54,949 nucleotides of DNA from Clostridia bacterium (GTDB taxonomy: Bacteria > Bacillota > Clostridia > Christensenellales > Aristaeellaceae). The DNA lies in NCBI GenBank assembly GCA_017465155.1, contig JAFTWV010000062.1, positions 1 through 54,949 of the forward strand, in the 5' to 3' direction. The translations under genes and the position numbers were made by a program. Shown piece after piece: positions 35,627 to 43,494 of the stretch (the stretch's first letter is position 1; the number at the start of each line of letters is the position of its first letter). A model generated the notes under the pieces. That model saw nothing but the letters and a program-made list of their open reading frames with translations, was not told where the DNA came from and ran no database searches.

Positions 35627-37633
35627 TCAGCCCGCCGCAGCTGCGCCGCGGGTCATTTGCATCTCTTCCGCACGGCCGGCTTCCGCATTGATCTCCTCCG
35701 GCGTTTTGAACGTCGGAACAACCTCATGCAGCGCAGCGCGCACCGCCTCGTCGTCGCCGCTCTCGACCGCCAAGTTCAGGCGCTCCAGCTTTCCGGCGAT
35801 CACACGCATCGTTTCCGGCTTGTCCCGCTCCACGAAAATCATGCTGCTGCTGGTCTTGTCCAGTTCTTCGGTCTTGATCAGCAGCTCCTCATAGAGCTTC
35901 TCGCCGGGGCGCAGGCCCGTCTCCACGATGTCAATGTCCTTGTACGGCTCGAAGCCGCTCAGGCGGATCATGTTCTCCGCCAGCTCAAGGATCTTGACGG
36001 GCTTACCCATATCCAGCACATACAGCTCGCCGTTCTTCGCCATCGCGCCGGACTGCAGCACCAGCTGGCTGGCTTCCGGGATGGTCATGAAGTAGCGGAT
36101 GATGCGCTTGTCCGTCAGCGTCACCGGGCCGCCGTTCATGATCTGCCGCTTGAACAGCGGGATCACAGAGCCGTTGGAGCCCAGCACATTGCCGAAGCGG
36201 GTCGCAGAGAAATTCGTCCTGGTTCCCGTGCGGCTCTGCACGATCATCTCGCACATGCGCTTTGTTGCGCCCATGACATTCGTGGGGTTGACTGCTTTGT
36301 CGGTGGAGATCATCGTGAACTTGCCAACGCCGTGCTTCTCGGACGCCTCGACAATGTTCAGCGTACCGAAGACGTTGTTCTTCACAGCCTCCACACAGTT
36401 GCGCTCCATCAACGGCACATGCTTATGTGCCGCAGCATGCAGCACCACATCCGGCTTATGCTCGGCAAAGATCCGGTCCAGCGCCTCCCGGTCACAGACC
36501 GTGGCAATCTCCACCACCAGATCCAGCTTCGCGCCATAGCGGATGCGCAGCTCCTGCTGGATGTCATACGCGCCGTTCTCATACACGTCCAGAATCACCA
36601 GACGCTTGGGCTGCATCTTCGCAATCTGCCGGCACAGCTCGCTGCCAATGGAGCCGCCGCCGCCGGAGATCAGCACCGTCTTGCCGCGGTAATATTGCTT
36701 CGTCTGCTCATCCATGAATTCCACCTGCTGGCGGAAGAGCAGCTCCGTAATGTCAAACTCACGCAGCGTACGCTTGCTGCCCATCTTCTGGGGATCCGGG
36801 TAATCATAGACCTTGATCTTGCAGCCGGTAGCCTTGTACTGCTTGTACAGCTGCTGCTTACGGTCCGTATCCACATCCGGCATCGCAAACACGATCTCCT
36901 GAATGGGGAAGGAGGCCAGCACCTCGCTGGTCACCTCCGCTTCTGCAAACACCCGCAGACCGCTGATGTAACGGCCGATCTTCTCGCTGTCGATGTCAAT
37001 GAAGCAGCAGGGCTGATACGCCGCAGCAGGGTTCTTGAGCAGCTCCTCTGCCAGCATCACGCCCACGCGGCCCGCGCCGACAATCGCGATGTTGATCCTG
37101 CGGCCCGCCGCATTGCCGGCTGCCTGCATACCCGCCGTCTGCGCCACAGGATCAATCTTGATGCCCGTGATGGCACGCGTCACGCGGCGCATGAACTTGC
37201 CCACCGGCGACTTGAGGCTGTTGTACTCGTACATGTACTGGTACATCAGACGCACGGCAATGGCTGCCAGCAGATCCAGCGCCACAATCGTCAGCGCGCG
37301 CAGCACTGCGATCGTCTCAAAGGGCAGCAGGAACATCAGCAGCAGGTATACCGCGCCGCCCGCTGCATCGCTGAGGATCAGCCGGATGTACTGCGACGTA
37401 CCGCCGTAGCGCCAGATCTGCTTATAGATGCCGCCCAGAATCCTGCAGCTGGTAATCGCCACCACGCTCATGGCAAACTGAGCAATCACGCCGGTCTTCG
37501 TCAATGGATGGATACCGCTCGGATAGATCACGAGCATCAATAGATCCACGCACACCAGCAGGATCAGGTCATAAAACACCAACATCGTGGAATGCTTGCG
37601 GCCCTGCCTGTGCAGTTTCTGATTTTCCTGCAT
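35627..37633 (-). CDS. Membrane-bound nucleoside-diphosphate sugar 4,6-dehydratase (CapD/WbpM-like)
   Basis: A 668-residue protein. I start at 37633 (MQENQKLHRQGRKHS) where AGGGG is 8 nt upstream. Four membrane segments occupy about residues 15-135. A first Rossmann-like domain (INIAIVGAGRVGVML) is followed by the catalytic SDR domain with VLISGGGGSIGSELCRQI, HAAAHKHVPLMERN, TDKAVNPTNVMGATKR (Met-Lys catalytic pair as in WbpM-type enzymes) and TRFGNVLGSNGSVIPLF. Such proteins convert UDP-GlcNAc to a 4-keto-6-deoxy sugar, a precursor of bacillosamine, QuiNAc or FucNAc. No aminotransferase is in the window, so the final sugar is unknown. The gap to the upstream kinase (114 bp) contains inverted repeats but no clear promoter. 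Confidence 0.9.
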   Translation of the reverse strand: MQENQKLHRQGRKHSTMLVFYDLILLVCVDLLMLVIYPSGIHPLTKTGVIAQFAMSVVAITSCRILGGIYKQIWRYGGTSQYIRLILSDAAGGAVYLLLMFLLPFETIAVLRALTIVALDLLAAIAVRLMYQYMYEYNSLKSPVGKFMRRVTRAITGIKIDPVAQTAGMQAAGNAAGRRINIAIVGAGRVGVMLAEELLKNPAAAYQPCCFIDIDSEKIGRYISGLRVFAEAEVTSEVLASFPIQEIVFAMPDVDTDRKQQLYKQYKATGCKIKVYDYPDPQKMGSKRTLREFDITELLFRQQVEFMDEQTKQYYRGKTVLISGGGGSIGSELCRQIAKMQPKRLVILDVYENGAYDIQQELRIRYGAKLDLVVEIATVCDREALDRIFAEHKPDVVLHAAAHKHVPLMERNCVEAVKNNVFGTLNIVEASEKHGVGKFTMISTDKAVNPTNVMGATKRMCEMIVQSRTGTRTNFSATRFGNVLGSNGSVIPLFKRQIMNGGPVTLTDKRIIRYFMTIPEASQLVLQSGAMAKNGELYVLDMGKPVKILELAENMIRLSGFEPYKDIDIVETGLRPGEKLYEELLIKTEELDKTSSSMIFVERDKPETMRVIAGKLERLNLAVESGDDEAVRAALHEVVPTFKTPEEINAEAGRAEEMQMTRGAAAAG

Positions 37634-37747
37634 TTTGTCACCCCTGAACATTTTCCAACAAAAGTTCCCAAACATACAAATATGCCTGTGCCCTGGAATA
37701 TCCAGCGCAAGCAGGCACAGCGGCAGCATTCGTGCCGCTTTGGAACC

Positions 37748-38467
37748 TTACTTCTTCTCGCCGTATGCGCCGTAATAGTAAGAGGAGTAGCGTTCCGACT
37801 TATAATAATACTTGCGGTTGGTGAAGGAATCAAATTCAACATTGTTCAGCACCGCGCCCAGCACCGGGCAGCCCGTCTGCTTGATCTGACGCGTAACCTC
37901 GGCAATGTCCTTCTTATGGCCGCGGTTGGCGGAAACCACCAGCAGCGCGCCCGTGCAGTACTTGGCCATCTCAAGGCCGTCAACAATAACGCCGACAGGG
38001 GGCGTATCCACAACCACGATATCAAACTCCTGCGCCAGCACCTCCATCAGGGGGCCCATACGGTTGGAGGACAGCAGCTGCAGGGAGCTCTCGACCTCAC
38101 GGCCGATGGGCACCATGTATGCATTGGGGATATTGGTCTGATAAACGACCTCATCCATCTCGCAGATGCCGGCAAGATAGTGCGCCAGGCCCTTGTTGTG
38201 CTCCGGCGCAAACCTTACGCCGTAGTGGGAAACCAGACGGGAACGGCGCAGGTCGGTATCCACCAGCACCACATTCTTGCCCAGGCTCGCCAGCGTGCGC
38301 ATCAGGTTCAGCGTCAGGAAGGACTTGCCCTCATCCGCATAGCGGCTGGTCAGCATGACCGTCTTGACATTATCGCCGCAGTAGAACAGGTTGGTCGCCA
38401 GCGTATTCATCGCCTCATTACAGGCAAAGTCCAGCTGCGGAAGGCGGGTAAACTCTAATTGATTCAT
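37748..38467 (-). CDS. CpsD/CapB-type tyrosine kinase
   Basis: A 239-residue bacterial tyrosine kinase (BY-kinase) of the type that pairs with a separate Wzz-like activator. The start overlaps the Wzz-like stop as ATGA. Walker A is atypical, SRYADEGKSFLTLN, where most CpsD proteins have PGEGKST; Walker A' is VVLVDTDLRRSRLV and Walker B FDIVVVDTPPVG. The C-terminus is tyrosine-rich (KYYYKSERYSSYYYGAYG), the site of autophosphorylation in this family. It should control chain length and export of the exopolysaccharide through phosphorylation cycles. No cognate phosphatase gene is seen in the window. AAGGAG lies 8 nt before the ATG. Confidence 0.9.
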   Translation of the reverse strand: MNQLEFTRLPQLDFACNEAMNTLATNLFYCGDNVKTVMLTSRYADEGKSFLTLNLMRTLASLGKNVVLVDTDLRRSRLVSHYGVRFAPEHNKGLAHYLAGICEMDEVVYQTNIPNAYMVPIGREVESSLQLLSSNRMGPLMEVLAQEFDIVVVDTPPVGVIVDGLEMAKYCTGALLVVSANRGHKKDIAEVTRQIKQTGCPVLGAVLNNVEFDSFTNRKYYYKSERYSSYYYGAYGEKK

Positions 38468-39324
38468 GCCTTGCGCTCCTTCCTGTGCTTCTGGGTCTTC
38501 TTTCTGTTCTTGGCAATGTTCTGCTCACGCGGCACAACTGCCAGCGTGGGGATACCCGCCATCTTGGTAATATCGTCGGGCGTATGGGGACGATCGTCCA
38601 GCAGAAACTGCAGCACCAGAATCGCCGTCACCAGACAGGCGCCGCCCAGGAAGCCCAGCATCATGTAGCGGCTCTTGCTCATGCCCACAGCAGAGCCGGG
38701 CACCAGCGCGATGGAGAATTCGTTGGGTTCATCGCCCTCCATGACCTGATAGATGAAGTTCTTGGCTGCACGGGCGTAGGAATTAGCGATTTCCATGGCC
38801 ATCTGCGGATCAGTGTGACGCACGGTGATATACAGCAGGCGCGTATCCGAGGGATTGGAGATCGTCAGCATGGACTGCAGCTGAGCATAGCTGTAATCCA
38901 GATTCAGATCGCTGCGCACCATCTCGTGGACTTCCCAGGTCTTGAAGACCTCCTGATAGTCCAGCGTCAGGGTGGACGCCACCTGCAGGTCGGACATGCT
39001 CACGGAAATGCCGCTCTGATTGAGGATGTACAGCTTGGACGTCGCCTGATAATACGGCACAACCTTATACTGCACATACAGTCCCGCCAGCAGCGTACCC
39101 AGCAGCGCCGCGAGAATCACATACTTGATCTTGCCCAGCACATGGAAGAACAGTTCCATCACATCAAAGGATACACCGTTCTCCTGCGTATCGCCGGACT
39201 GCTGCGTACCCGCGCCGTTCTGTGTCACCTGTACCAGCGCCGCGGACAGCGCTTCCACCAGCATTTTCTGATCCATCTCCGGCTGCTGGCCATTCCGGGA
39301 CTGTCTCTGATAATCCTGTGCCAT
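38464..39324 (-). CDS. Wzz/YveK-type chain-length determinant (BY-kinase activator)
   Basis: A 286-residue membrane protein. I start at MAQDYQRQ (39324), with GGAG 8 nt upstream; the longer frame from 39381 has no ribosome site. A Gln/Asn-rich cytoplasmic N-terminus of about 55 residues precedes the first membrane helix (VILAALLGTLLAGLYV), an extracellular domain with YYQATSKLYILNQSG and TLTLDYQEVFKTWEV, and the second helix (MMLGFLGGACLVTAILVL), followed by a cytoplasmic tail with the usual DDRPHTPDDI and a very basic end. It regulates polymer length and activates the kinase encoded next, whose start overlaps its stop by 4 nt. Confidence 0.9.
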   Translation of the reverse strand: MAQDYQRQSRNGQQPEMDQKMLVEALSAALVQVTQNGAGTQQSGDTQENGVSFDVMELFFHVLGKIKYVILAALLGTLLAGLYVQYKVVPYYQATSKLYILNQSGISVSMSDLQVASTLTLDYQEVFKTWEVHEMVRSDLNLDYSYAQLQSMLTISNPSDTRLLYITVRHTDPQMAMEIANSYARAAKNFIYQVMEGDEPNEFSIALVPGSAVGMSKSRYMMLGFLGGACLVTAILVLQFLLDDRPHTPDDITKMAGIPTLAVVPREQNIAKNRKKTQKHRKERKA

Positions 39325-39468
39325 GCCATCTGCTCCATTTCTGATGTTACTCTGTTGGTTGGTAAACGAGGATGAAAGCATGCCGTTTGCACGCGCTCAT
39401 CGCCGCTTACCCGTGTTTCCGCCATCGTTGGGGAACCTTTCCGCCGCCATCTGTTTGCTGCATTCACA

Positions 39469-39505
39469 CAGCCGGCGCAGCAGCACACAGCCACTGCGCC
39501 AGCCG
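39469..39505 (-). other. Stable hairpin between the secreted-protein gene and the wzz-like gene
   Basis: Arms 39469-39480 and 39494-39505 pair over 12 bp (two wobbles) around a 13-nt loop, starting 14 bp after the stop of the secreted-protein gene. There is no T-run, so it is more likely a processing or stability element, or a partial terminator, than a full stop. The remaining part of the 194-bp gap shows nothing else. Confidence 0.5.
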
Positions 39506-39518
39506 GGAATACATCGCA

Positions 39519-40070
39519 TCAGGCGATAGGGGTGCTCATGACGACCATCAGCGCGGGAGCAGCTTCCATCTGGGTCAGCTCAGCGCCGGTGAACAGCACC
39601 TCAACCTTACCTTCTTCAACCACGCACTTCTGCACAGACCAGACGTCGGTCTTCACAGCCACGGTCAGCTCAGCGCCCTCTTCGAAAGCGGTGGCAAACA
39701 CAAACTTCGCGGGCACGTCGCCGTACTCAGCCTTGTAGCCAGAGCAAGCCACGGGCACCAGCTCGTAAGCAACCAGCGCGGCAGGATCAGCAACCAGCTC
39801 AGCCAGCTTTGCCTGGGTTTCCTCGTCATAGTAGGTGGCGATGACGTCGGTGGCAACGTGATCAGCCATGGCGGCAATCTCGGCCTCGATAGGCTCAGTA
39901 GGATCGGTCACAAAGATGGCAAAGCCAGCCTCCGGCACTACGCCGTTGACGGGCATGCCAGTCTCAGCGGCGGTCAGATCCTGCGCAGTCTTGCTGGGGA
40001 ACGCAGCAAAGGCCACAGAAGCGGTCAGCACCATGCAGACGAGGGTAACCAGAGCCAGGAACTTCTTCAT
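39519..40070 (-). CDS. Small secreted protein of unknown function
   Basis: A 183-residue predicted exported protein with a very strong ribosome site (AAGGAGGAG, about 6 nt before the ATG). Residues 1-22 are a signal peptide (MKKFLALVTLVCMVLTASVAFA). The mature part is acidic, Ala-rich and probably mixed alpha/beta, with GFAIFVTDPTEPIEAEI, a helical segment DEETQAKLAELVADPAAL, and two strands near the end (VLFTGAEL, APALMVVMSTPIA). I recognise no domain. Codon use is highly biased (GCC, CTG, GTC), suggesting strong expression. It lies 50 bp after the LCP gene, inside the start of the exopolysaccharide operon, and is followed by a stable hairpin, an arrangement suited to higher expression than downstream genes. 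Confidence 0.7.
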   Translation of the reverse strand: MKKFLALVTLVCMVLTASVAFAAFPSKTAQDLTAAETGMPVNGVVPEAGFAIFVTDPTEPIEAEIAAMADHVATDVIATYYDEETQAKLAELVADPAALVAYELVPVACSGYKAEYGDVPAKFVFATAFEEGAELTVAVKTDVWSVQKCVVEEGKVEVLFTGAELTQMEAAPALMVVMSTPIA

Positions 40071-40120
40071 AGTAATCTCCTCCTTGTTTTATCATCAAAG
40101 CTACCTTTGAATGATCAGGT

Positions 40121-41158
40121 TTATTCACAGAATGTGCCGATGATGTACTCCGTCAGCGCATCTGTATCGGGGTGGAATTCGACAAAGCCATCGCTGCCTA
40201 CGGTATGCTCGCCTTGCAGCCGCGCAAGCTTCGTCCGGGTGTACTGCCGTGCCGCGTAGGCCTGACTGACCAGCCAGCCGTTCTCACAGCTGGCGACCAG
40301 ATGCTCCTCCAGCGCCTCCAGCAGCTCGCCCACATACTCGGGGTCTTCTGCCATCCGTTGGGTCAGCAGCTCCGCCGCGGCCTCCATAAACGCTGCCTGA
40401 CGGTTCATGCGGCCCTGATTGGTACCGTCGCCCACCGTCATGCGGCTGCGCAGGAAGTATTCCGCCTGCCGCCCCTGCAGCTTGATGGCCGTGCCGGCCT
40501 TCATCGCCGGATCAAGATCGGTAAAATCCTCCTCCAGCGTCACCGTCACGCCGCCCAGCGCGTCGTTCAGAACGGTCATACCGTCCATATCCAGCGCGAT
40601 GTAGTGATCGATCGGAATGCCGCCAAGCAGGTCCGTCACCGCCCTGACCGTGTTCTGACAGGCCTTTTCAGTGGTCGTGCCAAAGGCGTAGGACAGACAT
40701 ATCTGCGTGTTCCGCTTGCCCGCCGGATTACCAAACGCGCCGTATACCTGCACCTCGGCAATCGTATCGCGGTCAAGCTGCAGCAGATCGACCTGCCGGT
40801 GATCCCGGTCGATGGTCATCAGCAGCAGAAAGTCCGCCTGACCGCCCTGACGCATGGACACGCTGTTCAGCGCCGATTTATCCACGCCAATGAAAAGGAT
40901 GGTCGTGTAGTCCAGCTCCTGATGCGCATAAGTCCGCCCCTTGTGCTCAAGGGTCAACGTCGGCTGAAAGCGTCCCTCCAGACTGCCGCGCACCTCTTCG
41001 GCGTCCGGCTCCAGCCGCTGGCCGATATATGACACGCCCATCAGTCCTGCTGCGAACAGTAAAGCCGTCAGCAGCGCCATCAGCAGCAGCCGGTCGCGCG
41101 GCGGCTTACCGCCGTCGTACCCCTTCTGCCTGCGATGCTTCCTATGCCTGTGAGCCAT
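40121..41158 (-). CDS. LytR-CpsA-Psr (LCP) family protein
   Basis: A 345-residue membrane-anchored protein; the start at 41158 has GGAGAGGGAG about 5 nt upstream. A basic cytoplasmic N-terminus (MAHRHRKHRRQKG) precedes one membrane helix (residues about 25-47). The extracellular LCP domain shows TTILFIGVDKSA, ADFLLLMTIDRDHRQVDLL, QLDRDTIAEVQVYG, ALGGVTVTLEEDF, the conserved LQGRQAEYFLRSR and NQGRMNRQAAFM. LCP enzymes transfer undecaprenyl-linked polymers to peptidoglycan, so this is the likely wall-attachment enzyme for the exopolysaccharide. It is the first gene after a consensus promoter at 41227-41255, and heads the operon. Confidence 0.92.
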   Translation of the reverse strand: MAHRHRKHRRQKGYDGGKPPRDRLLLMALLTALLFAAGLMGVSYIGQRLEPDAEEVRGSLEGRFQPTLTLEHKGRTYAHQELDYTTILFIGVDKSALNSVSMRQGGQADFLLLMTIDRDHRQVDLLQLDRDTIAEVQVYGAFGNPAGKRNTQICLSYAFGTTTEKACQNTVRAVTDLLGGIPIDHYIALDMDGMTVLNDALGGVTVTLEEDFTDLDPAMKAGTAIKLQGRQAEYFLRSRMTVGDGTNQGRMNRQAAFMEAAAELLTQRMAEDPEYVGELLEALEEHLVASCENGWLVSQAYAARQYTRTKLARLQGEHTVGSDGFVEFHPDTDALTEYIIGTFCE

Positions 41159-41226
41159 CTGCACTCCCTCTCCGTCAGCACACTCATTGATCCACGGCAC
41201 CACTTGGACACAATGAATCAGGATTA

Positions 41227-41255
41227 TTATACCGCATAACAGGCTTCACGTCAAC
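41227..41255 (-). promoter_or_regulatory. Promoter of the exopolysaccharide operon
   Basis: On the minus strand TTGACG (41250-41255), a 17-nt spacer and a consensus TATAAT (41227-41232) form a strong sigma-A-type promoter. It lies 68 bp upstream of the LCP start and 67 bp after the stop of the deacetylase-like gene. Confidence 0.9.
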
Positions 41256-41321
41256 AAAAAATCCCAGCAACTTAACAGGTGTGGATGAATCCTCCAGACC
41301 GGACATTCACGGCGCATACCG

Positions 41322-42275
41322 TTATTGGTGCAGGTTCTGCGTCCCAAGGTCACGCAGCTTCTGCTCGATCTCTCTGAGGCGGGTTTCAAGACTTTCCCTC
41401 TTTGTCTGCCAGCTCTGGTATTCAGCTGCACAGCTTTCCTCCACCTGCAGATACCTCTGGTATGCCGAGCCAATCGTCGTTACAGCAATCTGTCCCGCTT
41501 TCTCGTATTCCTTGAAAACATCAAGATTGGTGCGGAAATCATTCTGGGAAAATGTTTCCCGGCTATTTTGCCATCCCTCGGTCAGCACCAAAGCGGTCTT
41601 GCCCGACAGGGCCGCAGAGAAGGCATTGTCAATCTCACTGTCCATCGTCCCGCATGCCACGGGATACCAGCCGTCGGAAGAACCACCGTCCACAAGCCCC
41701 CCTCTGCCATACTGGATGATCACCGGGATTCCAAGGGACTGAATCAGCGTCTCAGTCTGCTTTGTGCAGCTGCCATCCGGGAAATACGCTGCACAGGGTG
41801 CTGCAATGCCTGCCGCATTCATGCGCTGCACAAGGTTTGACACATCCGTATCTGCCGTGATGCAGGCCACAACCTCCCACCCCTGCGCTGTCAGCCCATT
41901 AAGTTCCTCCGCCGTCAGGCAGCCATCGCCGCCCGGAAAGAACGTCTCCGATACGGCCACCACGCCAGTGTAGCCGTACTCCGCCATCAGCGGTACAGCC
42001 TCTGCAAGGATACGGGAGTCCGGCTCCGCAAACAAGATATGCGCCGTCGCTGTATGGGCAAAAGCCATTTTCTCTTCCCGTTCCAGCATGGCCAGCTCTG
42101 TATTGATCTCCGTCATCTCAGCCAAATAAGGACGTCGCGCCTCCTCCAGCGCAGCTGCCGCGCTCTGCTTTGCCTCCATCTCCCGCTGATCACTGATCAT
42201 CATCGCCGCAATCGCCAGCGCCGTCAGCACAATCAGGCTGTACACAAGCACGGTGTGTATCTTTCTCCTGTTCAT
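41322..42275 (-). CDS. Membrane-anchored coiled-coil protein with a degenerate polysaccharide-deacetylase-like domain
   Basis: A 317-residue protein with GGAGG 9 nt before the ATG. Residues 7-28 form a membrane anchor (VLVYSLIVLTALAIAAMMI), followed by an Ala/Glu-rich coiled coil (about 30-70). Residues 75-260 look like a NodB-fold deacetylase: LAEAVPLMAEYGYTGVVAV, EELNGLTAQGWEVVACITAD, LGIPVIIQYGRGG, TALVLTEGW. The catalytic TFDDG and zinc-binding HxxxH motifs are not visible, so catalysis is doubtful. A C-terminal coiled coil (residues about 275-317, SLETRLREIEQKL) ends the protein. The gene starts 18 bp after the nucleotidyltransferase gene and closes the peptide/glycosyltransferase cluster. 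A binding or scaffold role is possible; I am unsure of the fold. Confidence 0.6.
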   Translation of the reverse strand: MNRRKIHTVLVYSLIVLTALAIAAMMISDQREMEAKQSAAAALEEARRPYLAEMTEINTELAMLEREEKMAFAHTATAHILFAEPDSRILAEAVPLMAEYGYTGVVAVSETFFPGGDGCLTAEELNGLTAQGWEVVACITADTDVSNLVQRMNAAGIAAPCAAYFPDGSCTKQTETLIQSLGIPVIIQYGRGGLVDGGSSDGWYPVACGTMDSEIDNAFSAALSGKTALVLTEGWQNSRETFSQNDFRTNLDVFKEYEKAGQIAVTTIGSAYQRYLQVEESCAAEYQSWQTKRESLETRLREIEQKLRDLGTQNLHQ

Positions 42276-42293
42276 ATCATCCTGCCTCCAGAA

Positions 42294-43490
42294 TCAATGC
42301 TTCTCCTCATATACCGTGCGGAGCCCCAGACGCCTGAACAGTACAATCCGGTCGCGGCTCTCGTCATAGGAACTCAGCACCTCCCGTATGCCAAGCCCGC
42401 GCTTCATGCTGACAAAAAGCAGTCTGAATATACGGAACAGCCATGCAAAGGGCTTCAGGAAGGGCAGAGAATCAAACAACCTTCGATGATTGCGCAGTCC
42501 GCCCTCCTGCAGCTTTCCGAACAGCTGACGCAGATTGCCAACATCCATCCATTCCCGGGCAGCAATACGCTTTTCACCGTATTTCACGCCAAAATCCCCG
42601 TTGGCCAGCACAAAGGCAAGCAGGCTTTCGCAGCTCTCCTCGTCTGCAGCGCGGCACCATGTCCGATCCTGCAAGGACAGTCCCAGATACCGCTGCGCCA
42701 TAGCTGTCAGCACCACGGCAAACCGCTCCAGTCCGATCTGTGCCGCTGTTTTTCGGAAGGACCCGTGCCACAGCAAATCATCCAATTCTGCCGCTGCATA
42801 CATCATCCAGTCCGACACATGACGCAGTCCCACGCCCTCCTGCAGGTGCTGATACGCGTGCGTCAGCAGTACAAGACCATTTTGAAGCCGCGGCAGCACC
42901 GGAAACTCAAACCCGGCGATACAGGCCGTTTCCGCCTTGTTGATCCCCTCAAAAAGCAGCGCGTCCAGACCGCCGTCCTTCTGCTTTGCAAAAGATTTGT
43001 GTATCTCAAATTCGACGCCATCCCTGTTCAGGCTGTAATGGCGCGGATTGTGATCCAGCGGTTCGGACAGGGCATAGCCGTTGGCCAGCATCAGCTGCAT
43101 CGCCTCGTCCGCCCGTCCCTCCTCCACCAGCAGGTCAACATCTCCCATGCTGCGGTAATCCGGATTGGGATAATACATGGCCGCTGCCGTTCCCTTGATT
43201 ACAACAGACCGTATCCCTGCTTCCTGCAGCAGCGTCAGCAGCGCCGACTGCGCCTGCAGAATGCCATAGAAACGCCGCATGTTCATCACAACAGCCACTG
43301 ACCAGCGCTGCCTGCTGGCATCATCAAGCCCGGGCAGCTCCGCCAGCATCCCGCCGGGAAGGCAGGCAACGGCATGCAGAGACAGTTCCCTGCATACAGC
43401 TTGCCAGTCTGTCTCCGGATCTGCCTGAAGCGGCCGATTAAACAGCGCTTTTCTCAGCAGCGCCAGCGCCGTCTGCTGTATTTCCTCCAT
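42294..43490 (-). CDS. NTP_transf_5-type nucleotidyltransferase
   Basis: A 398-residue protein resembling the uncharacterised nucleotidyltransferase family PF14907. I start at MEEIQQTALALLRKALF (43490), with AAGGGTGAG close upstream; the previous gene's stop is 4 bp away. The key segment is SVVIKGTAAAMYYPNPDYR followed by SMGDVDLLVEEG, giving a nucleotidyltransferase-like KG plus DxD pattern, and then GVEFEIHKSF with another acidic residue. The rest is helical. Family members often sit with PqqD-like proteins and HPr-kinase-like enzymes in peptide (for example lasso) loci, where tailoring of the peptide has been proposed. The same partners are present here, so it may modify the 34-residue peptide or a glycan; the substrate is not known. 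Confidence 0.82.
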   Translation of the reverse strand: MEEIQQTALALLRKALFNRPLQADPETDWQAVCRELSLHAVACLPGGMLAELPGLDDASRQRWSVAVVMNMRRFYGILQAQSALLTLLQEAGIRSVVIKGTAAAMYYPNPDYRSMGDVDLLVEEGRADEAMQLMLANGYALSEPLDHNPRHYSLNRDGVEFEIHKSFAKQKDGGLDALLFEGINKAETACIAGFEFPVLPRLQNGLVLLTHAYQHLQEGVGLRHVSDWMMYAAAELDDLLWHGSFRKTAAQIGLERFAVVLTAMAQRYLGLSLQDRTWCRAADEESCESLLAFVLANGDFGVKYGEKRIAAREWMDVGNLRQLFGKLQEGGLRNHRRLFDSLPFLKPFAWLFRIFRLLFVSMKRGLGIREVLSSYDESRDRIVLFRRLGLRTVYEEKH

Positions 43491-43494
43491 CAAC

